This document shows positions 29,031-37,941 of a DNA stretch of 38,531 bases, in pieces. This DNA is from Curtobacterium sp. MCBA15_008 (GTDB taxonomy: Bacteria > Actinomycetota > Actinomycetes > Actinomycetales > Microbacteriaceae): contig NZ_MJGN01000016.1 in the NCBI RefSeq assembly GCF_001865065.1, forward strand, positions 51,739-90,269. Reading direction: 5' to 3'. The notes below the pieces were generated by a model. It made no database searches. It saw only the letters and a program-made list of their open reading frames with translations, and was not told the origin of the DNA. Numbering within the stretch: the first letter of the stretch is position 1; each line of letters opens with the position of its first letter. Position numbers and translations under genes: made by a program.

Positions 29031-29164
29031 GAGGGGTTGTGCCGGACGCGGCGCCGTGCGCGGGGACGCCGGCGGGTGCAGGATCGGGAACGTCGTGCAC
29101 TCCGCAGGAGCATGCAGACGCATGCGCTCGACACGCGGCCGCCGCCTCGCGACGGCGCGGTGCC

Positions 29165-29184
29165 GGACTGGAGGCGCGGCTCGC
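29165..29184 (+). repeat. Dispersed short repeat, copy C
   Basis: GGACTGGAGGCGCGGCTCGC differs from copy A (8381-8400) at two positions. It lies in the gap between the pst promoter and the Nudix gene, just after that gene's stop on the minus strand. Confidence 0.5.
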
Positions 29185-29199
29185 CCCGCCGCCGTCGGC

Positions 29200-30147
29200 C
29201 TACGCCGCGACGGTGTTGCGGTGGGTCTCCACGGCGACGAGCCGGCCGTCGGCGATGTGCATCACGGCGAAGTCCCCGACCGAGAGCATCGCGGCGCGGC
29301 GGAGGTCGAACCGGCCGCTGTCGTCGGCCGTCGCGGTGGCGATGCGGGCGATGATGTCCGGCAGGACGGGCCCGTGCGAGCAGAGGACGGTCGACTTCGC
29401 CTTCTCGAGGCGCTTCTGCACGACGCCCTTCACGTTCGCCGCGCCCCGGTCGTGGGCGTCCTGGCTGATGTCCGGCGTGCTCGAGACGCCGAGGTGGGTC
29501 TTCGCCGAGAGCGGTTCGACGGTCGCGAGGCACCGCGCCGCCGTGCTGCTGATGATCTTCTTCGGGCCGAACGCGGCCACGGGAGACGCCACGGCCTTCG
29601 CCTGGGTCCGGCCGACCGGCAGGAGCGGACGGGTGGCGTCGGGGCCGTCCCAGTCCGAGCCGGGGACGGTCTTGGCGTGCCGGAGCGCGATGAGCGCGAA
29701 CGTGCGGTGTTCCTGGGCGGCGACGCGGTCGGCGAACCGGTCGAGGATCGCGACGTCCCGCTCGTACGTCAGCCGGGCGCGGGCGTCGTCGAGGGTGACC
29801 CACTCGATCGAGGCGACCTCGTCGTTGGGCGTGAACCTGCCCGCGCGCTCGAACTCCTTCGACGAGACCCGGGCCGCCCAGTAGTGCACGACCTTGTCGC
29901 GACCGCTCGGCAGCACGTACTCGGCGGTGCCCAGGGGAGCGCCGAGGTGCACGCGGTACCCGGTCTCCTCGTCGATCTCGCGCACGGCGGTCGTGGGGAC
30001 GCTCTCGCCCGGGTCGACCTTGCCCTTCGGGAACGAGACGTCCTTGTGGTGGTCGCGGTGCACGAGCAGGACGAACGGAACGCCGTCCTGCTCACGCCAG
30101 ACGACGGCCCCCGCTGCGACGACCGGCGCTGTGGAGCCGCCGCTCAC
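29200..30147 (-). CDS. mutT1: Nudix hydrolase / histidine phosphatase fusion, MutT1-like
   Basis: In mycobacteria MutT1 hydrolyses 8-oxo-dGTP, 8-oxo-GTP and diadenosine polyphosphates, using its second domain to take the product to the monophosphate. The 315-aa protein has a Nudix domain (about 1-140) with the Nudix box [20 protein letters not shown], and a histidine phosphatase domain (about 150-310) starting [12 protein letters not shown], where RHA replaces the RHG of the family, a change usual in this group. [11 protein letters not shown] holds the second catalytic His. The GTG at 30147 overlaps the ppk stop (GTGA). Pairing with ppk is conserved in actinobacteria and suggests a role in polyphosphate or nucleotide homeostasis. 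Confidence 0.9.
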   Translation of the reverse strand: MSGGSTAPVVAAGAVVWREQDGVPFVLLVHRDHHKDVSFPKGKVDPGESVPTTAVREIDEETGYRVHLGAPLGTAEYVLPSGRDKVVHYWAARVSSKEFERAGRFTPNDEVASIEWVTLDDARARLTYERDVAILDRFADRVAAQEHRTFALIALRHAKTVPGSDWDGPDATRPLLPVGRTQAKAVASPVAAFGPKKIISSTAARCLATVEPLSAKTHLGVSSTPDISQDAHDRGAANVKGVVQKRLEKAKSTVLCSHGPVLPDIIARIATATADDSGRFDLRRAAMLSVGDFAVMHIADGRLVAVETHRNTVAA

Positions 30148-32309
30148 CGAGTGGAGCGCTTCCGCGCCGAGATCTTCCGCATGAGGACATTCTGCACGTC
30201 GTCGAGCGGTCGGCCGTCCTCGTCGGTCGAATGACGCGTCCACTCGCCGTCGGACTCCAGGTGCCACGAGCTGGTGGTGTCCGCCATGGCGAGGTCGAAC
30301 ATCTCCTCGACCTCGTTGACGTGCCCCGGGTCGGACAACCGCACGAGGGCTTCCACGCGGCGGTCGAGGTTCCGGTGCATCATGTCCGCCGAGCCGATGA
30401 AGACCGCCGGGTCGCCGTCGTTGTGGAAGGCGAACGCGCGCGAGTGCTCGAGGTACCGGCCGACGACGCTCCGCACGCGGATGGTGTCGCTGACGCCTTC
30501 CATGCCCGGCTTCAGCGAGCAGATGCCACGCACCCAGACGTCGATCGGCACGCCGGCCTGGCTCGCCAGGTAGAGCGCGTCGATGATCTGCTCGTCGACC
30601 ATCGAGTTGACCTTGATCCGGATGCCGGAGGGGCGACCCGCGCGAGCGTGGTCCGCCTCGGTCTGGATCCGCTTGAGCAGCCCCTTCCGGAGGTGCAGCG
30701 GCGCGACGAGCAGACGCTTGAACTTCTTCTCGATCGCGTAGCCGGACAGTTCGTTGAACAGGCGCGTGAGGTCCTTGCCGACGACGTCGTCCGAGGTGAA
30801 CAGCCCCATGTCCTCGTAGATGCGCGAGGTCTTCGGGTTGTAGTTGCCGGTGCCGATGTGGCTGTAGTGCTTGAGCGTCCCGCCCTCTTGCCGGATCACG
30901 AGCACCAGCTTGGAGTGTGTCTTCAGCCCGACCAGGCCGTAGACCACGTGCACGCCGGCCTTCTCGAGCTTGCGGGCCCAGGTGATGTTGTTCTGCTCGT
31001 CGAAGCGCGCCTTGATCTCGACGAGCGCCAGGACCTGCTTGCCCGCGGCGGCCGCGTCGATCAGGGCCTCGACGATGGGGCTGTCGCCCGAGGTGCGGTA
31101 CAGCGTCTGCTTGATCGCCAGGACGTGCGGGTCGGCGGCGGCCTGCTCGAGGAACGCCTGCACGCTCGTCGCGAAGGACTCGTACGGGTGGTGCACGAGG
31201 ACGTCCTTCGCGGCGATCGCGCGGAACAGGTCGGGCTTCGTGTTCGGCTCGCCGGGCTGGAACTGCACCGGGGTCGTCGGCACGTGCTTCGGGTAGTGCA
31301 GGTCGGGGCGGGCGATCTTCGAGATCTCGAACAGGCCGCCGAGGTCGAGCGGCGACGGCAGCCGGAAGACCTCTTGTTCGGTGATGTCGAGCTCGCGCAC
31401 GAGCAGGTCGAGCGTCACCGGGTCCATGTCCTCGGTGATCTCGAGACGGATCGGCGGGCCGAAGCGGCGACGGAGCAGCTCGCGCTCGAGGGCCTGGATG
31501 AGGTTCTCGGCCTCGTCCTCCTCGATCTCGACGTCCTCGTTGCGGGTGACCCGGAACACGTGGTGCTCGAGCACCTCCATCCCCGGGAACAGGTCGTCGA
31601 GGTGGTTCGCGATGAGGTCCTCGAGCGGGATGAACCGCAGGCGGCCGGAGTTGTCGTCCGGCAGCTTGATGAAGCGCGAGAAGTTCTGCGGCACCTTGAG
31701 TCGCGCGAACTCCTGCCGCTGCGACTTCGGGTTGCGCACCCGGACCGCCAGGTTGACCGAGAGCCCGGAGATGTACGGGAACGGGTGCGCCGGGTCCACC
31801 GCGAGCGGCATCAGGACCGGGAAGATCTGCTCGTTGAAGTACTCGCGCATGCGCAACCGGTCGGCCTCGTCGAGGTCGGACCAGTGCTCGATGTGGATGC
31901 CCGCGGCGTCGAGGTCCGGCTTGAGCGAGCCGATGAAGGCCTGCGCGTGGCGGTCCTGCAGCTCGTGCGCCTTCTTCGCGATGTCCCGCAGGACGTCGGA
32001 CGGGGCGCGGCCGACGTTGGTCGGCACGGCGATGCCGGTGTCGATGCGGCGCTTCAGCCCGGCGACCCGGACCATGAAGAACTCGTCGAGGTTGGACGCG
32101 AAGATCGCCAGGAAGTTCGCCCGCTCGAGGAGGGGCTGCGTGCGGTCCTCGCCCAGCTCGAGCACGCGCTGGTTGAACCGGAGCCAGCTGAGCTCACGGT
32201 CGAAGTATCGATCCGTCGGCAGCGACTCGTGCTCGATCTCCACGACCTCGTCGAAGTCGTCGAGGTCCGGTGCGACGGATTCGCCGTCGAGCTGCGGTTC
32301 GGTGTCCAT
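30144..32309 (-). CDS. ppk1: Polyphosphate kinase
   Basis: PPK1 reversibly moves the gamma-phosphate of ATP onto polyphosphate at the membrane. The 721-aa protein has the four-domain layout: N domain starting [17 protein letters not shown], the head domain, then two PLD-like catalytic domains. The autophosphorylated His is in [20 protein letters not shown] and the second His in [25 protein letters not shown] closes the active region. The ATG at 32309 is preferred because AGGA lies seven bases upstream; a GTG two codons earlier (32315) is too close to that site. The stop overlaps mutT1. Polyphosphate storage fits the phosphate-uptake operon that follows. Confidence 0.96.
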   Translation of the reverse strand: MDTEPQLDGESVAPDLDDFDEVVEIEHESLPTDRYFDRELSWLRFNQRVLELGEDRTQPLLERANFLAIFASNLDEFFMVRVAGLKRRIDTGIAVPTNVGRAPSDVLRDIAKKAHELQDRHAQAFIGSLKPDLDAAGIHIEHWSDLDEADRLRMREYFNEQIFPVLMPLAVDPAHPFPYISGLSVNLAVRVRNPKSQRQEFARLKVPQNFSRFIKLPDDNSGRLRFIPLEDLIANHLDDLFPGMEVLEHHVFRVTRNEDVEIEEDEAENLIQALERELLRRRFGPPIRLEITEDMDPVTLDLLVRELDITEQEVFRLPSPLDLGGLFEISKIARPDLHYPKHVPTTPVQFQPGEPNTKPDLFRAIAAKDVLVHHPYESFATSVQAFLEQAAADPHVLAIKQTLYRTSGDSPIVEALIDAAAAGKQVLALVEIKARFDEQNNITWARKLEKAGVHVVYGLVGLKTHSKLVLVIRQEGGTLKHYSHIGTGNYNPKTSRIYEDMGLFTSDDVVGKDLTRLFNELSGYAIEKKFKRLLVAPLHLRKGLLKRIQTEADHARAGRPSGIRIKVNSMVDEQIIDALYLASQAGVPIDVWVRGICSLKPGMEGVSDTIRVRSVVGRYLEHSRAFAFHNDGDPAVFIGSADMMHRNLDRRVEALVRLSDPGHVNEVEEMFDLAMADTTSSWHLESDGEWTRHSTDEDGRPLDDVQNVLMRKISARKRSTR

Positions 32310-32399
32310 GCCCACATCCTGCCACCCGCCCCCTCCGGCCGGGGCTGCTCGGGTGGACGCTGTGGAAACGCGCGGTGAACGGCGCGGTGTGGAGGAGGA

Positions 32400-33221
32400 T
32401 CAGGGAGCGGCGTACTGCACGTCGATCGCGTGCTGCTCGAACCCGGAACGACGGTAGAGCGCCAGCGCCGGCTCGTTGTCGCCCTCGACGTAGAGCGCCG
32501 CGGCGGCGAGTCCACGACCGGTCAACCGGGCCGTCCCCGCACGCATGAGCACCCCGCCGAGCCGCTGCCCCTGCAGGTCGGGGCGGACGGCCACGGCGTA
32601 GAACTCGCCGACGTCGCCCTCGACCTTGAGCCAGCACGACCCCGCCAGTGCGCCGGACTCGTCGCGCAGCAGCAGCAGGTCGTCGCCGGAGAACCAGTCG
32701 TCGGCCTCGCGGGCGCGGAGGTCGTCCAGCGTCATCCGGCCCTGCTCCGGGTGGTGTGCGAACGCGGCGGCGTTGAGGGCGAGCCAGTCGGCCTCGGCCC
32801 CGGGGTCGCCCGCGCGGAACGACGTCAGGGTGAACCCGGCCGGCACCGCGGGATCGGGTGCGACGTCGGCGATCGGGGCGCGGAGCTGCAGCAGCGTGCG
32901 GACGGCGGTCCAGCCGAACCGTGCGGCGAGTGCCCGCGCCGCCGGGTGGTCCCCGTGCGCCCACGCGAGCCGTGGCGCTGGACCGGCCACGGGGGCGGCC
33001 CCGCCGTCCTGACCGAGCACCTGCGCGACGAGAGCCGTGCCGAGGCCGCGGCCACGGGCCTCCTGGCTGACCACCAGTTCCAGCTCACCGTCACGCACCA
33101 CGGCGACCCCGCGGTCGTCCCCGACGACGGTGGCACGACCTGCGCGGACGTCGACCAGCGTCTGGTCCGAGAACGGCGGAGCCTCGCCCGGGGCGGTGAA
33201 GCGCGTCAGGTCGACGGTCAC
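32400..33221 (-). CDS. mshD: Mycothiol synthase
   Basis: MshD acetylates the cysteine of Cys-GlcN-inositol, the last step of mycothiol, the main actinobacterial thiol. The 273-aa protein has two tandem GNAT domains. The N-terminal one is degenerate but keeps [16 protein letters not shown]; the C-terminal, active one carries [19 protein letters not shown] as its acetyl-CoA loop and [20 protein letters not shown], the N-x-A-x-x-L-Y motif. [20 protein letters not shown] starts the second domain. The GTG at 33221 overlaps the glnR stop (GTGA). Its presence confirms an actinobacterial host. Confidence 0.95.
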   Translation of the reverse strand: MTVDLTRFTAPGEAPPFSDQTLVDVRAGRATVVGDDRGVAVVRDGELELVVSQEARGRGLGTALVAQVLGQDGGAAPVAGPAPRLAWAHGDHPAARALAARFGWTAVRTLLQLRAPIADVAPDPAVPAGFTLTSFRAGDPGAEADWLALNAAAFAHHPEQGRMTLDDLRAREADDWFSGDDLLLLRDESGALAGSCWLKVEGDVGEFYAVAVRPDLQGQRLGGVLMRAGTARLTGRGLAAAALYVEGDNEPALALYRRSGFEQHAIDVQYAAP

Positions 33222-33904
33222 TGCTGCGCCGAGAGCCGGTCGGCCTCGTCGTCGTAGACGTTGAAGCGGTACCCGACGTTGCGGACGGTGCCGATGAGGG
33301 ATTCGAGGTCGCCGAGCTTCGCCCGCAGACGCCGGACGTGCACGTCCACCGTGCGGGTGCCGCCGAAGTAGTCGTAGCCCCAGACCTCGCTGAGGAGCTG
33401 CTCGCGGGTGAACACCCGCGACGGGTGCGTGGCGAAGAAGCGGAGGAGCTCGAACTCCTTGAAGGTGAGGTCGAGCGGCCGCCCGCGGACCTTCGCGGAG
33501 TAGCTGGCCTCGTCGATGACGACCCCGGACGCCTGGATCTTCGACCCCGTCTGGTTCTTCGACGCGCGTCCGGCGCTGAGGCGGATGCGGGCGTCGACCT
33601 CGGCGGGGCCGGCGCTCTCGAGCACGACGTCGTCGACGTTCCACTCGCTGTTCACGGCGGTGAGGCCGCCCTCGGTGACCACGAGGATGATCGGCGTCGT
33701 CGAGCCGCTCGTCGCGAGGATCTTGCACAGGGCCTTCGCGCTGGCGAGGTCGGTGCGGGCGTCCACGAACATGAGGTCGCTCTGCGGTGCGTTGACCAGC
33801 TGTGCGGCCTCGGCGGGCACGTGGCGGATCCGGTGGCTCAGCAGCCCGAGGCTCGGCAGGACGTCGCCGGGCGCGGCTGAGGTGAGTACCAGGAGCTGGG
33901 CCAC
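33218..33904 (-). CDS. glnR: GlnR-type OmpR-family transcriptional regulator
   Basis: GlnR is the global nitrogen regulator of actinobacteria, acting without a partner kinase. The 228-aa protein has an atypical receiver domain (about 1-115): [40 protein letters not shown] with the single conserved Asp, and [20 protein letters not shown]. Most of the acidic phosphorylation pocket is missing. The winged helix (about 130-222) includes [20 protein letters not shown] and [20 protein letters not shown], nearly invariant in GlnR. The GTG at 33904 has GGAGG four bases upstream. It is coupled to mshD, and its neighbourhood with ppk and pst fits the known nitrogen-phosphate cross-talk. Confidence 0.9.
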   Translation of the reverse strand: MAQLLVLTSAAPGDVLPSLGLLSHRIRHVPAEAAQLVNAPQSDLMFVDARTDLASAKALCKILATSGSTTPIILVVTEGGLTAVNSEWNVDDVVLESAGPAEVDARIRLSAGRASKNQTGSKIQASGVVIDEASYSAKVRGRPLDLTFKEFELLRFFATHPSRVFTREQLLSEVWGYDYFGGTRTVDVHVRRLRAKLGDLESLIGTVRNVGYRFNVYDDEADRLSAQQ

Positions 33905-33995
33905 AGGACCTCCAGGGCGTGGGGGAGTCGTGCACACATCCTAGTGATGCTCGGGAAGCACCTCTCCGACCGGACGGTCGGGACCGGTCCTCTGT

Positions 33996-34001
33996 CATGA
34001 T
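33996..34001 (+). promoter_or_regulatory. -10 box CATGAT, leaderless promoter
   Basis: CATGAT is followed by seven bases and the GTG at 34009. The box itself contains an in-frame ATG (33997), which would be the alternative start. Confidence 0.35.
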
Positions 34002-34008
34002 GGGGCAC

Positions 34009-34290
34009 GTGACCGAGCCCGTGCCGCCCACCGATCAGCGTCGTCTCCGGCTGACGTCCGTGCTGCCGGTCTGGCTGCTCGCGGTCGTCGGTGCCGTGCT
34101 GGTCCTGACGGTCACGCAGAAGGACTCCTTCGCGTGGCTCCTGCTCGTCTACGTGCTGTGCGTGCTCGTCAGCTTCGTGCTGCAGCTCATCACCGCGACG
34201 AAGGACGGCCTGGTGGAACGGATCAGCATCGCGTCCTCCGGCGCGTTCGTCGTCGTGCTCGTCACCGCGGTGGTGCTCCTGGCGCGGTGA
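34009..34290 (+). CDS. Small membrane protein, 93 aa
   Basis: I do not recognise a family. The protein has a polar N-terminus and three hydrophobic segments: VLPVWLLAVVGAVLVLTV, FAWLLLVYVLCVLVSFVLQL and AFVVVLVTAVVLLA, with a short charged stretch ATKDGLVERIS between the last two. The GTG at 34009 is preferred for its distance to CATGAT; ATGs at 33997 and 34000 would add three or four residues. It is divergent from glnR. Homologues of this size near glnR-mshD would be worth seeking, as nothing in the sequence shows function. Confidence 0.7.
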   Translation: MTEPVPPTDQRRLRLTSVLPVWLLAVVGAVLVLTVTQKDSFAWLLLVYVLCVLVSFVLQLITATKDGLVERISIASSGAFVVVLVTAVVLLAR

Positions 34291-34328
34291 CGCGCCGCCA
34301 CTCGCCTGGCGCCGTCAGGCGTGCCGCG

Positions 34329-34334
34329 TAGACT
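34329..34334 (+). promoter_or_regulatory. -10 box TAGACT, leaderless promoter of the 38-aa ORF
   Basis: TAGACT is followed by six bases and the ATG at 34341. It would drive the 38-aa protein, the nitrobindin gene and ygfZ as one transcript. Confidence 0.5.
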
Positions 34335-34340
34335 CGACCC

Positions 34341-34457
34341 ATGGATTCGCTGCTTGCGCTCGAGCTCTTCTACGTCGGTCTCCTCGGCCTGGCGTCGCTC
34401 GCGATCGCGTTCGTCTCGGTGACCGTCGTCGTGAAGCTGTTCAAGGGTCAGCGTTGA
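34341..34457 (+). CDS. 38-aa single-pass membrane protein
   Basis: The product starts MDSLLALELFYVGLLGLAS, continues as one long hydrophobic helix and ends in a basic tail KLFKGQR. Three things support a real gene: a good TAGACT box six bases before the ATG, a stop codon that overlaps the TTG start of the next gene (TTGA), and an AAGGG near its 3' end that serves as ribosome binding site for that gene. Its function is unknown; it may simply act as a leader that couples translation, or anchor the nitrobindin-like partner. Confidence 0.65.
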   Translation: MDSLLALELFYVGLLGLASLAIAFVSVTVVVKLFKGQR

Positions 34458-35056
34458 TCGAACTGCCCGAGGGTCTCGCCCCCGAACTCGTCCCGCTGTC
34501 CTGGCTCGTCGGCGTGTGGGAGGGCACGGGCGTGGTCGAGTACCCCGTGGGCGACGAAGAGGAACCCCGGAACTACGAGTTCGGCCAGCGCGTGAGCTTC
34601 AGCCACGACGGCCTGCCGTACCTCAACTACTCGTCCACGACGTGGCTGCTCGACGAGGAGCGCACCCCGCTCGCCGCCGAGATGGGCTACTGGCGCATCG
34701 ACCGTCCGGCCGAGCCCGGTGACCGCGGGCCGGCGATGCTCCTCGGCGAGGGGCCGACGCCGTTCAGCACCGTCGAGAGCGTCGAGGCCCTCCGCAACAA
34801 CAACGACGGCTTCGACGTTGAGGCGGCGATCATCCACCCGACGGGCGTCAACGAGCTCTACGTCGGCCGGGTCCGGAAGGGCCGCATCGACCTGGCGACG
34901 GACGCCGTGATGCGCTCGCCGAACGCGAAGGACTACTCGGCCGCCACCCGGCTGTACGGCCTGGTCGAGGGCAAGCTCTTCTGGGCGTGGGACATCGCCG
35001 CCCTCGGCAAGGAACTCACCTCGCACGCCTCGGGGCAGCTCGCGAAGGTCGACTGA
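34454..35056 (+). CDS. Nitrobindin family haem-binding beta-barrel protein
   Basis: Nitrobindins (DUF1794, fatty-acid-binding-protein-like fold) bind ferric haem in an open beta-barrel and react with NO or peroxynitrite. The 200-aa protein shows the opening LVGVWEGTGVVEYP (the G-x-W-x-G-x-G motif of the first strand), FSHDGLPYLNYSSTTWLLDE, GYWRIDRP and a C-terminal SHASGQLAKVD, where the His is the expected proximal haem ligand. The TTG at 34454 is chosen because AAGGG lies six bases upstream and it overlaps the 38-aa ORF's stop. Its own stop shares one base with the ygfZ start (TGATG). The set suggests haem or Fe-S stress functions acting together (inference). Confidence 0.88.
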   Translation: MIELPEGLAPELVPLSWLVGVWEGTGVVEYPVGDEEEPRNYEFGQRVSFSHDGLPYLNYSSTTWLLDEERTPLAAEMGYWRIDRPAEPGDRGPAMLLGEGPTPFSTVESVEALRNNNDGFDVEAAIIHPTGVNELYVGRVRKGRIDLATDAVMRSPNAKDYSAATRLYGLVEGKLFWAWDIAALGKELTSHASGQLAKVD

Positions 35057-36141
35057 TGAGCGCCTTCGTGGAGCGCGACGGGTTCGTGGGAACGGAGTCG
35101 GGCCCCGCCGCGCACTTCGGCAACCCGCTCGGTGAGCAGCGTCTGCTCGCCCGTGGTCGTGCCGTCGTCGAGCTGGGCCTCGGCGTCGTGACGGTGTCCG
35201 GTCCGGACCGGTTGTCGTGGCTCAACTCGATCACGTCGCAGCTCCTGCTCGGCCTCGAACCCGGGGTCTCGACCGAGACCCTCGTCCTCGACCAGTCCGG
35301 TCGCGTCGAGCACGCCGCCCGCGTCGTCGACGACGGGTCGGTCGCCTGGCTGCTCACCGAGGCCGCCGACGCGGCACCGCTCGCCGCCTGGCTGTCGTCG
35401 ATGCGGTTCATGCTCCGCGTCGAGGTCACGGACCGCTCCGCCGAGCTCGCCACCATCGGCTGGTTCGGGTCGTCCGCGCCCTTCGCCGCCGTCGAACTGC
35501 CGGAGACGCCGCTCGCCGAGTGGGTCGACCCGTGGTCGTCCGTCACGCCCGGCGGGTGGGGCTACGCCGACCTGGAGGCGCACCCCGGCTCCGACTGGAC
35601 CCTCCGCATCGCGGTGGTCACCCCCGGCACCGCGTCCGCGATCGCCGCGTCGGACGAACCTGCCGCGGGACTCCTGGCGTACGAGGCCCTGCGGATCGCC
35701 GCCTGGCGTCCGGCGCTGTCCGACGTCGACGAGCGGACGATCCCGCACGAGCTCGACTGGCTCCGCTCCGCCGTGCACCTGTCGAAGGGGTGCTACCGGG
35801 GGCAGGAGACCGTCGCGAAGGTCCACAACCTGGGGCACCCGCCGCGCCGCGTGGTGATGCTGCACCTCGACGGGTCCGACGCGGTGCTGCCGGCGCCGGG
35901 CACCCCGGTCGTGCTCGACGAGAAGGAGGTCGGTCGCCTCGTCGCCTCGGCCGTGCACCACGAGCTCGGGCCGGTCGGGCTCGCGATCGTGAAGCGCTCC
36001 CTCGACCCGGCGGCGACGCTGACGCTCACCGCCGACGACGTGGTCGTGACCGCGACGCAGGAGACCATCGTCCCGCCCGAGGCCGGCGCCACCGCGAACG
36101 TGCCGCGCCTGCCGCGGCTCGGGGCCGTCAAGCGCGGCTGA
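35056..36141 (+). CDS. ygfZ: YgfZ/GcvT domain folate-binding protein
   Basis: YgfZ is a folate-dependent protein that helps build or repair certain Fe-S clusters. The 361-aa protein carries the diagnostic motif K-G-C-Y-x-G-Q-E as SKGCYRGQETVAKVHNLG, with the essential Cys. The N-terminal GcvT-like domain includes RLSWLNSITSQLLLGLEPG and LVLDQSGRVEHAARVV; the C-terminal barrel includes GRLVASAVHHELGPVGLAIVK. The ATG at 35056 overlaps the nitrobindin stop by one base and has GAAGG about 10 nt upstream. It is last in the 38-aa ORF-nitrobindin-ygfZ unit and convergent with the methyltransferase gene. Confidence 0.93.
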   Translation: MSAFVERDGFVGTESGPAAHFGNPLGEQRLLARGRAVVELGLGVVTVSGPDRLSWLNSITSQLLLGLEPGVSTETLVLDQSGRVEHAARVVDDGSVAWLLTEAADAAPLAAWLSSMRFMLRVEVTDRSAELATIGWFGSSAPFAAVELPETPLAEWVDPWSSVTPGGWGYADLEAHPGSDWTLRIAVVTPGTASAIAASDEPAAGLLAYEALRIAAWRPALSDVDERTIPHELDWLRSAVHLSKGCYRGQETVAKVHNLGHPPRRVVMLHLDGSDAVLPAPGTPVVLDEKEVGRLVASAVHHELGPVGLAIVKRSLDPAATLTLTADDVVVTATQETIVPPEAGATANVPRLPRLGAVKRG

Positions 36142-36225
36142 GTCGCCGGCCGCTCGCCCGCTCGCCCGGTCGGCGTCGGCCTGCGTCGGCGAGGCCAGTT
36201 CGAACCGGGCCGTCGACCGTGCCGG

Positions 36226-36999
36226 TCAGGCCGGCTCGACCGCCGACCACGGCACGCTCAGCTCGCCGAGCCGCCAGCGCGTCACCCCGTGCAGCACCGG
36301 CCAACCCCGGTCGCGCATGCCCCGCACCGTCGCGATCCACCGCTGCCGGGGCCCGTACGTGCCGAGCGGCGCAGCGACCGCCCACGCCAGGTCGAGGTCG
36401 CGCAGGAACGCGTGTACCCGCTCGCCCGGCACGTTCCGGTGGATGAGCGCCTTCGGCAGCCGCTCCGCGACGATGCTCGGCACGTCGAGCCCGGCGAGCC
36501 GCAGGGACACCGTGAACACGCGGGGCGCGAGCTCGTCGAGCGTCACCCACGAGGCCACCCGACCGACCTCGTTGCAGGTCCCCTCGACGAGTGCGCCGCC
36601 GGGCTGGAGCCGGTCCTGCATGATCCGCCACGAGGCCGTCACCTCGGACTCGTCGTACTGCCGCAGGACGTTGAACGCGCGGATCACGACGGGGCGTCGG
36701 CCGCCGGGCGTCGGCGTCTCGAAGCCGCCGAGCCGGAACGTCACCCCGTCGCGCGTCCCGGCGTTCGCGAGCGCGACACGTGCCGGTTCGATCTCGATGC
36801 CGGTGACCTCGACGTCCGGACGGACCCGCGCCAGGCGGTCCCGGAGTTCGAGCGTCGTCGTCGGCCGCGCGCCGTAGCCGACGTCCGCGACGAGCGGGTC
36901 GGCGGTCCGCCGCAGGGCGGGCAGCGCGGCGATCCACCGGTCGACGCGGCGGAGCCGGTTGTACCCGGTGGTCCCGCGCGTCACGTTCCCGATGGGCAT
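36226..36999 (-). CDS. Class I SAM-dependent methyltransferase-like protein
   Basis: The 257-aa protein has a Rossmann-like methyltransferase core: [17 protein letters not shown] as motif [18 protein letters not shown] as the acidic motif II loop, and [13 protein letters not shown] followed by [12 protein letters not shown] as motifs IV-V. The glycine-rich motif is DVGYGARP instead of the usual E/D-x-G-x-G-x-G, a weak but acceptable match. The substrate is unknown. The ATG at 36999 lies seven bases after TACGCT with no Shine-Dalgarno sequence, so the message appears leaderless. It is divergent from gpmA with overlapping promoters. Confidence 0.8.
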   Translation of the reverse strand: MPIGNVTRGTTGYNRLRRVDRWIAALPALRRTADPLVADVGYGARPTTTLELRDRLARVRPDVEVTGIEIEPARVALANAGTRDGVTFRLGGFETPTPGGRRPVVIRAFNVLRQYDESEVTASWRIMQDRLQPGGALVEGTCNEVGRVASWVTLDELAPRVFTVSLRLAGLDVPSIVAERLPKALIHRNVPGERVHAFLRDLDLAWAVAAPLGTYGPRQRWIATVRGMRDRGWPVLHGVTRWRLGELSVPWSAVEPA

Positions 37000-37006
37000 G
37001 CCGTCC

Positions 37007-37012
37007 AGCGTA
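37007..37012 (-). promoter_or_regulatory. -10 box TACGCT, leaderless promoter of the methyltransferase
   Basis: TACGCT on the minus strand is followed by seven bases and the ATG at 36999. It lies where the -35 of the divergent gpmA promoter should be. Confidence 0.45.
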
Positions 37013-37031
37013 CGGGCCACGTGCCGCTCGG

Positions 37032-37037
37032 TAGGAT
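37032..37037 (+). promoter_or_regulatory. -10 box TAGGAT, leaderless promoter of gpmA
   Basis: TAGGAT is followed by seven bases and the gpmA ATG at 37045. It overlaps the place expected for the -35 of the divergent methyltransferase promoter. Confidence 0.55.
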
Positions 37038-37044
37038 CGGTGGC

Positions 37045-37791
37045 ATGACCTCCACGCTCGTCCTGCTCCGTCACGGCAACAGTGACTGGAACCAGAAGAA
37101 CCTGTTCACCGGTTGGGTCGACGTCCGACTCAGCGAGTTGGGCGAGAAGGAGGCGAAGCGCGCCGGCGAGCTCATCAGCGAGTCGGGCATCGTCCCGGAC
37201 GTCCTGTACACCTCCCTGCTCACCCGCGCGATCCAGACGGCGGACATCGCCCTGCTCGAGGCGGACCTGGCCTGGCTGCCGGTCAAGCGCGACTGGCGCC
37301 TCAACGAGCGTCACTACGGCGCCCTGCAGGGCAAGGACAAGGCGCAGACCCTCGCGGAGTACGGCGAGCAGCAGTTCATGGAGTGGCGCCGGTCGTTCGA
37401 CGTGCCGCCGCCCCCCATCGACGACGACGCCGAGTGGTCGCAGTCCGGTGACCGCCGCTACGCCGACCTCGGCGACCAGCTGCCGCGCACGGAGTCGCTC
37501 AAGCTCGTGATCGACCGTCTGCTGCCGTACTGGGAGTCGGACATCACGAAGGACCTGGGCGCGGGCAAGACCGTCCTCGTCACGGCGCACGGTAACTCGC
37601 TCCGCGCGCTCGTGAAGCACCTGGACGGCATCTCGGACGACGACATCGCCGGTCTGAACATCCCGACGGGCATCCCGCTGGTGTACGAGCTCGACGACGA
37701 GTTCCGCCCGACGAAGCCGGCGTACTACCTCGACCCCGAGGCCGCCGCCGCGGGTGCCGCAGCGGTCGCCGCCCAGGGCGCCAAGAAGTAG
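37045..37791 (+). CDS. gpmA: 2,3-bisphosphoglycerate-dependent phosphoglycerate mutase
   Basis: GpmA interconverts 3- and 2-phosphoglycerate in glycolysis and gluconeogenesis. The 248-aa protein has the active-site block [20 protein letters not shown] with the phosphorylated His near residue 10, [15 protein letters not shown], the catalytic Glu in [12 protein letters not shown], and the second His in [17 protein letters not shown]. An Ala-rich C-terminal tail (about 20 residues) is extra but common. The ATG at 37045 follows TAGGAT by seven bases, without Shine-Dalgarno sequence. It stands alone and ends at a strong terminator. Confidence 0.97.
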   Translation: MTSTLVLLRHGNSDWNQKNLFTGWVDVRLSELGEKEAKRAGELISESGIVPDVLYTSLLTRAIQTADIALLEADLAWLPVKRDWRLNERHYGALQGKDKAQTLAEYGEQQFMEWRRSFDVPPPPIDDDAEWSQSGDRRYADLGDQLPRTESLKLVIDRLLPYWESDITKDLGAGKTVLVTAHGNSLRALVKHLDGISDDDIAGLNIPTGIPLVYELDDEFRPTKPAYYLDPEAAAAGAAAVAAQGAKK

Positions 37792-37801
37792 CACCCCACA
37801 C

Positions 37802-37838
37802 ACGAACGCCCCGTCGGGTCTCCGGGCGGGGCGTTCGT
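37802..37838. terminator. Terminator after gpmA
   Basis: ACGAACGCCCCG (37802-37813) and CGGGGCGTTCGT (37827-37838) form a perfect 12-bp stem with a 13-nt loop, followed by CGTGTCGTT. It lies between the convergent gpmA and kinase genes. Confidence 0.85.
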
Positions 37839-37941
37839 CGTGTCGTTCCGCCGACTCCCGTCGCGCTGCCGGGAGGAACGGATCACCACATCGGCGACGT
37901 GTCGCTTCGGCGACGTGGTCGGCTGCGCGGGCCGCGGCCGG

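Noticed and set aside
30231..32378. 715-codon open frame opposite ppk
   Set aside because: Caused by high GC at third positions of ppk; no protein-like features, while PPK1 motifs are complete on the other strand.
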